Of a stretch of 64,000 bases of DNA, positions 59,481 through 64,000 are shown one piece after another. Source of the stretch: CAVVEC01 sp963770485. Its GTDB lineage: Bacteria > Acidobacteriota > Terriglobia > Terriglobales > Acidobacteriaceae. Positions within the stretch are counted from its first letter, which is position 1; each line of letters starts with the position of its first letter. The DNA lies in NCBI GenBank assembly GCA_963770485.1, contig CAVYPX010000014.1, forward strand, positions 248,001 through 312,000. The letters are read 5' to 3'. Made by a program: the position numbers and the translations under genes. The notes under the pieces were generated by a model. It did not search any database, was not told where the DNA came from, and saw only the letters and a program-made list of their open reading frames with translations.

Positions 59481-59612
59481 GGTTTTCGCGCCGCTGTGTC
59501 CCAGAGTTCTGCGGTGTAAGCCAAGCGATTGTTGAAAACTCTGGCGGCGCACCGTAAACTGGCACTCGTTCCGCAAATCGGCGTAGAAATTCTGCTCTTT
59601 CAACGATCAGCT

Positions 59613-60368
59613 ATGGCGCCAGCCATGAAAACGATCCAAGATGCGCCCGTGCTTTACCTGTATGGCGTGACCAAGACCTCCATAGCACCCACCCGCAAGA
59701 TCAGCGGTGTGGATGGCGAGGCAACGATCGCAACCATCCGTTGCGCAGGGCTAGTCTGTTGGGTCAGTGAAGTGCCACGATCCGAGTTCGCTGACAATCT
59801 GTCCCGGAACATGGAGAATCTGGATTGGTTGGCCGCCATGAGCACGCGCCACCGCAGCGCCGTCGCTGCGATTGCCGAGGTGAACGACGTTGTGCCCGCC
59901 CGATTCGGTACGGTATTTCACAACGAGTTATCGTTACAGGCCAACGTGGAAGAGCAGAGGCCTCTTCTACAAGCTAACCTGAAACGCATCAAGGGAAATG
60001 AGGAGTGGGCCGTAAAAGTTTTCACGCTGCACGCGAAACACAGGGAATTGTCCCGCTCCCGCGGCCATAAAGGCGATCCGCAAGCGAAATTGACGAGGCG
60101 AACGCGCAAGCCGGAGGTGGCGGATGGAGAAATCGCCCGCCTTGCACAGGCCTTGGGAAAGCTTTCCGTTGCCACTACGGAAGAGGGAAAAATCAGCGGA
60201 AGCCGGACTGATCTGCAGTACCAGATTTCGCTGTTGCTCAAACGCTTCAACCGGAAAAAGCTGGAAACTGTTCTGAAACGCTTTTCCAACGAATGGAAAG
60301 GGATGAGGCACATTGAATGTACCGGCCCCCGGCCTCCTTATTCCTTCATGTCTCGGAATGCCGGGTGA
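59613..60368 (+). CDS. Orphan GvpL/GvpF-family protein
   Basis: From ATG 59613 (or 59625) the product is about 250 residues. VLYLYGVTKTSI, LVCWVSEVPRSEFADNLSRN MENLDWLAAMSTRHRSAVAA, NDVVPARFGTVFHNELSLQA, GNEEWAVKVFT and the end IECTGPRPPYSF are hallmarks of gas-vesicle GvpL/GvpF proteins. No gvpA or other gas-vesicle gene is in the window. The middle (KLTRRTRKPEVADGEIARLA) is unusually basic. Function outside gas vesicles is unknown. Confidence 0.85.
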   Translation: MAPAMKTIQDAPVLYLYGVTKTSIAPTRKISGVDGEATIATIRCAGLVCWVSEVPRSEFADNLSRNMENLDWLAAMSTRHRSAVAAIAEVNDVVPARFGTVFHNELSLQANVEEQRPLLQANLKRIKGNEEWAVKVFTLHAKHRELSRSRGHKGDPQAKLTRRTRKPEVADGEIARLAQALGKLSVATTEEGKISGSRTDLQYQISLLLKRFNRKKLETVLKRFSNEWKGMRHIECTGPRPPYSFMSRNAG

Positions 60369-60551
60369 ATTTGCCGCATTCTTAAGCTATCGCTGCAACC
60401 TGCTGAGCGCTGTGTTACTGCCGCCGGTTTGCGACCCAAGGTGCTTGAAACAATCCGGCAGCCCGGCGCATCTATACGTGCGCTCCGTAGTGAAAAGCAC
60501 GCCAAGCAGTCTTTTTCTGCCAAAATTCTGTCAAAAACGTTAATATTCTAG

Positions 60552-60568
60552 CCTCCCACAGGTGGGAG
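60552..60568 (+). promoter_or_regulatory. Hairpin that covers the kinase ribosome binding site
   Basis: CTCCCAC-AG-GTGGGAG is a 7-base-pair stem. Its right arm contains the GGGAG ribosome binding site four bases before the kinase ATG. Folding would hide the site; two bases is a tight loop, so the outer 6 pairs are the realistic stem. Confidence 0.5.
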
Positions 60569-60572
60569 CGCC

Positions 60573-63500
60573 ATGGAGGGTCCGGTTACACCCCGAAAAT
60601 TGGCTGGCCGCTACGAGGTCCGGCAGGTCCTGGGCCACGGCGGAATGGGTCTGGTTTACCAGGCCTACGATACCGTTATTCGGCGCGAAGTCGCGGTTAA
60701 GACCATCCTCGATATTCCCGATCCTGCTTCCCTGCAATTGTTCTACAAAGAATGCGATGTGCTTGCCTCCATGAGCCATCCCAACATCGTTGAGATTTTC
60801 GATATTGGCGAGTTTGAGGAGGAGGGCAAGCGGAAACCTTATTTCGTCATGCCGCTCCTGCCCGGCACCACGTTGGAAGCCTTCATCCGTAACGCCAGCC
60901 ACCGCCTGACCGTGGAGCGCACGATTGAAATCATTTCCCAGACCTGCCGGGGCCTGCAAGCGGCTCACGAACGCGGCTTGGTGCACCGCGATCTGAAGCC
61001 CAGCAATATCTTCGTGATGGAAGACGACTCGGTCAAGATCATCGATTTCGGCATCGCCCACATGACTGACACTCATTCCACGCGTGGCCAGAAGGGAACG
61101 CTGCTCTATATGTCTCCGGAGCAGGTGGAGATGAAGCCGCTGTCCCCGCTTTCCGACATCTTCTCCCTGAGCGTGGTGTGTTACGAGGCTCTCACCGGGC
61201 GCCAGCCTTTTGCGCGCGCCCGCGCCGACGAAGTGGTGGACGCGATTCGCCGCCAGATTCCCCCTCCAGCCTCAGAGATCAATCCGGCGGTGAGTCAAGC
61301 CATCGGCCGCGTAGTTCACAAGGGTATGGCGAAGCAGCCCTGGCACCGTTTCTCCAGCGCACGCGAGCTGAGTGAGGCGCTCAACAAGGCATTGCGCAAT
61401 GAACCGATTGAATTCTTCGATCCCTCTCGCACCCGGCCCCGGCTGGAGCGGGCGAACAAGGCGCTCGAAACCGGCGACTATCAGTATGCAGGGGAAATCC
61501 TGGGAGAGTTAGAGGCGGAAGGTCATATGGACACTTCCATCAGCTCTCTGCGCCATCAACTCGACACCACGGTCCGGCGAAAGACTATCGCGCAGTTGCT
61601 GGACGCCGCTAAGGCCCGCTTCGAGGAAGAAGAAGATCCCATGGCCCTGCAGAAGCTTCAGGAAGCGCTGCAGATGGAGCCGGACAATGCGCAGGCCTTG
61701 TCCTTGAAGAGCAAGATCGAAAACCGGCGCAGTGAGAAACAGATCGAAAACTGGTACCGCCTGGCGCGCCAGCACATCGACAATCATGCTTACCCTCATG
61801 CTCGCGAAGCTTTGCAGAATGTTTTGCAGCTTCGACCCAAAGAGGCACGCGCGCTGCAGTTGATCGCGGAGGTCGACCGACAGGAACAGGAATACAACAA
61901 ACTGCGTCAGGAGAAGGCTCAAATCCATCGCGCCGCGATGGAGGCCTGGCAAAAAGGCGACGTCAGCAGCGCTCTCACTAAGCTGGCGGTGGTTCTGGAT
62001 CTGGATCGGCGTGCGCCGGATGTTTCCAGCCCCGAGCATAGCGGCAGTTACCAGAGCTTCTACAACGAAGTTCGCTCCGAGCATGACGCCATGAACACGT
62101 CGTACGCGGAGGCCCGCAAGCATCTGACGGATCGCAACTTCAACAAGGCGCTCACGATCTGTGATACCTATCTCACCAGGTATCCCAACAACGCAATTTT
62201 TCAGGCCCTCAAGTACGACGTTGAGGAGCAGCAAAGGCAGGAACTTTCCGCCTTTGTGGCCTCGATTGACCGGCAAGTAGAGGCTGAACCCGACCTGGAC
62301 AAACGGGTGAACATCCTCCGAGAGGCGCTCGATCTGCACCCCGGGGAAACGCACTTTGAACGGGCGCTGCGGCTGGTAAAGGACAAACGCGACCTGGTGA
62401 ATTCGATTGTGGCCAGAGCCCATGCCCGCGAAGAGCAGGGAGCGTTCAGCGATGCCCTGAACGACTGGGAAATCCTGCGCACCATTTACAGCCAGTATCC
62501 GGGGTTGAAGTTTGAGGTCGAGCGGCTGCAAAAGCGCCGCGAGCAGCAAACTCGCATCGAATCCAAGACCCACCTGGTGGAGCAGATTGACGCTTGTTTG
62601 CACTCCAGCGATTACGGTCGCGCGCTCGATCTCCTGCAAAAAGCAGCATCGGAATTTCCTAACGATGATGAACTGGGCGAACTCGAGAAACTCGCGAATG
62701 ATGGAGTGCAGCGACTAGCGGAAGCGCACCGCTTGATGACAGAAGGCCAGGACTTGTGCGCGCAGGATAAGTTCGCGGACGGAGTCAAACTGTTACGCGA
62801 AGCCTACGAACTGGATGAGAACAATACTCTAACCCGCGCGGTTTTTGCGAATGCCTTAGTCGAGCAGGCTCGCATCGTAGCTGAAAGCAACTGGCAGGAA
62901 GCGGAGCAACTGGCGCAACAAGCTCTCGAACTGAACCCTGGCCACCCCCTGGCCAAGACCATTCGAACCCTGATTCTGGATCAAAAGCGGGAGCAAATCG
63001 TCGGGGAATGCCTCTCCCAGGCGCGCAAACTGCAAGCCGCGGGCGATCTGGCAGGAGCGTTGTCTCGCATCGAGGAAGGGATTGAGGCTTATCCCCGCGA
63101 ACCCAGGCTGATTCAGATCCAGGAAACCGTGCAAAGGGAGCTGCAATCCCAGCGCCGCCAGATGCGCCGCCGCGACCTCGAGGAATTGCGGCGCATGGAG
63201 CGCGAGGCGGAGACCATTAGCGATCCCAAGGTGAAGCAGGTTTTTGGTGAGCGTGTGCAGGTTCTAGCCGAAAAATATGTGGATGATGAGGAACTTCTTT
63301 CCGTGGCCAATGCGCTACTGGAGCGTGTGAACATGGCCCCTGTCCGTGGGGGAGATCCGAGTCAAATCGCTGGAGGGGAGAAATTCGGTAAAGCGGCAGT
63401 CGGTGGGGTCGCGGTTGCATCTGGCGAAGGAAGCGGTGCGACGATGTCTGTCTATTCGCCGGCCACCATGGACGCCCCGGCGTCGTCGGCCGAGTCTACA

Positions 63501-64000
63501 GGCGCTTCCCAGCCTTCTCTGGATGCCACTGCCGCACTTGCCCCGTCTCCGGTACCGCAGGCGAAGCTGTCGTCACCAGCCTCCCGAGCCAAGCCTTCCG
63601 CATCCCGTACCGGCGGAAGTTTCTCATTGCCCAATCTCAGTTCACTCAAGGGTTTTGTGCAGACCGCTGGAGCCAAAGTGATTGTGGCCTCGGCTGCCGG
63701 CGCTGTGCTGCTTTTGGCTTTCACGTTGCTTCTGGTGAGACGCAGTCATCGGCCAAGCGCTGCCCCGCCGGTTGCTAAGTTCACTGTGCAAATTCACACC
63801 ACGCCCCCGGGAGCGACGGTGCGGATTAACAATGAAGTGCGTGGGCTGTCCGATCTTCAAGTGGAATTGCCAGAAGGGACCTATCAGGTCGACGCTCAAT
63901 TAGACGGTTACGCGCCCAAGACCACTTCGCTTGATGCAAAACCGGGCTCCCCCAACTCTCTTGAACTCGCCCTCGATCCGGCGCTTCCTGTTGTGAAACT
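60573..64000 (+). CDS. Ser/Thr protein kinase with TPR-like repeats and PEGA domain (partial)
   Basis: An open frame from ATG 60573 runs past the window end (over 1,140 residues). The kinase domain (about residues 13-270) has LGHGGMGLVYQAYD (Gly loop), VAVKTI (Lys43), HRDLKPSN, IIDFGIAHM and YMSPEQ, all Hanks-type and active-looking. About 700 residues of helical, TPR-like repeats follow (ALQKLQEALQMEPDNAQALS; AEQLAQQALELNPGHPLAKT). Then a Ser/Pro/Ala-rich linker, one transmembrane helix (about residues 1035-1057) and an outer PEGA-type domain (IHTTPPGATVRINNEVRG, PEGTYQVDAQLDGY). It is likely a membrane-spanning signalling kinase. Confidence 0.93.
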   Translation, partial: MEGPVTPRKLAGRYEVRQVLGHGGMGLVYQAYDTVIRREVAVKTILDIPDPASLQLFYKECDVLASMSHPNIVEIFDIGEFEEEGKRKPYFVMPLLPGTTLEAFIRNASHRLTVERTIEIISQTCRGLQAAHERGLVHRDLKPSNIFVMEDDSVKIIDFGIAHMTDTHSTRGQKGTLLYMSPEQVEMKPLSPLSDIFSLSVVCYEALTGRQPFARARADEVVDAIRRQIPPPASEINPAVSQAIGRVVHKGMAKQPWHRFSSARELSEALNKALRNEPIEFFDPSRTRPRLERANKALETGDYQYAGEILGELEAEGHMDTSISSLRHQLDTTVRRKTIAQLLDAAKARFEEEEDPMALQKLQEALQMEPDNAQALSLKSKIENRRSEKQIENWYRLARQHIDNHAYPHAREALQNVLQLRPKEARALQLIAEVDRQEQEYNKLRQEKAQIHRAAMEAWQKGDVSSALTKLAVVLDLDRRAPDVSSPEHSGSYQSFYNEVRSEHDAMNTSYAEARKHLTDRNFNKALTICDTYLTRYPNNAIFQALKYDVEEQQRQELSAFVASIDRQVEAEPDLDKRVNILREALDLHPGETHFERALRLVKDKRDLVNSIVARAHAREEQGAFSDALNDWEILRTIYSQYPGLKFEVERLQKRREQQTRIESKTHLVEQIDACLHSSDYGRALDLLQKAASEFPNDDELGELEKLANDGVQRLAEAHRLMTEGQDLCAQDKFADGVKLLREAYELDENNTLTRAVFANALVEQARIVAESNWQEAEQLAQQALELNPGHPLAKTIRTLILDQKREQIVGECLSQARKLQAAGDLAGALSRIEEGIEAYPREPRLIQIQETVQRELQSQRRQMRRRDLEELRRMEREAETISDPKVKQVFGERVQVLAEKYVDDEELLSVANALLERVNMAPVRGGDPSQIAGGEKFGKAAVGGVAVASGEGSGATMSVYSPATMDAPASSAESTGASQPSLDATAALAPSPVPQAKLSSPASRAKPSASRTGGSFSLPNLSSLKGFVQTAGAKVIVASAAGAVLLLAFTLLLVRRSHRPSAAPPVAKFTVQIHTTPPGATVRINNEVRGLSDLQVELPEGTYQVDAQLDGYAPKTTSLDAKPGSPNSLELALDPALPVVK

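Noticed and set aside
61509..62639. A 376-codon minus-strand frame opposite the large kinase
   Set aside because: The plus-strand kinase frame is continuous and has clear domains; this is its shadow.

Overview
The window looks like a chromosomal segment of an acidobacterium. This is inferred from the style of the r-protein cluster, the two GloVer-repeat proteins, the FadN-type beta-oxidation protein, and abundant REP-like repeats of the type GTCATCCTGAGCG...GAGTCGAAGGA. No rRNA is present, so the taxonomic call is an inference. Base composition is moderately GC-rich.

Region 1 (1-21.5 kb, all minus strand) is one colinear str-S10-spc-alpha supercluster. In transcription order it reads rpsL, rpsG, fusA, tuf, rpsJ, rplC, rplD, rplW, rplB, rpsS, rplV, rpsC, rplP, rpmC, rpsQ, rplN, rplX, rplE, rpsN, rpsH, rplF, rplR, rpsE, rpmD, rplO, secY, adk, map, infA, rpmJ, rpsM, rpsK, rpsD and the first 19 codons of rpoA. 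A good sigma70-type promoter sits about 430 bp upstream of rpsL. Two things stand out. rplE (L5) is broken by a one-base frameshift. The gene-to-gene spacers are filled with low-complexity, often inverted word repeats built on a few themes: GACGAACGACG, TAGCTCTTAGC, AGTCAGGAGTCAG, TAATTTGGTAATTGAG.

Region 2 (21.7-30.7 kb) carries purN, a decayed antitoxin next to an unrecognised 395-aa protein, two PIN-toxin modules (VapBC and FitAB-like) with palindromic operators, hslR, tyrS, two tandem 223-bp MITE-like elements, a lipid kinase, a zinc-ribbon membrane protein and sppA.

Region 3 (30.8-42.1 kb) has two tandem secreted GloVer-repeat paralogues. A redox cluster follows: cytochrome c, a four-cluster ferredoxin subunit, an NrfD-type quinol subunit, a histidine kinase with two haem-binding motifs in its sensor domain, a sigma54-dependent response regulator and an archaemetzincin. 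The last five are chained by start/stop overlaps. A patatin-like lipase and a Nudix hydrolase complete the region.

Region 4 (42.1-50.8 kb) is a fadN-fadA-fadE fatty-acid beta-oxidation set. It is interrupted between fadN and fadA by a tRNA with atypical features, duplicated fragments, a hypothetical-hicA-hicB operon and a higBA operon. A truncated hicB follows fadE.

Region 5 (50.9-64 kb) holds a DUF2911 protein, a gamma-class carbonic anhydrase-like protein, a REP/MITE cluster, hisS with an in-frame insertion of about 105-115 residues, aspS, endonuclease-type mutL, an AlkZ-like protein, an orphan gas-vesicle GvpL/F-type protein, and a large Ser/Thr kinase with TPR-like repeats and a PEGA domain that runs off the window end.
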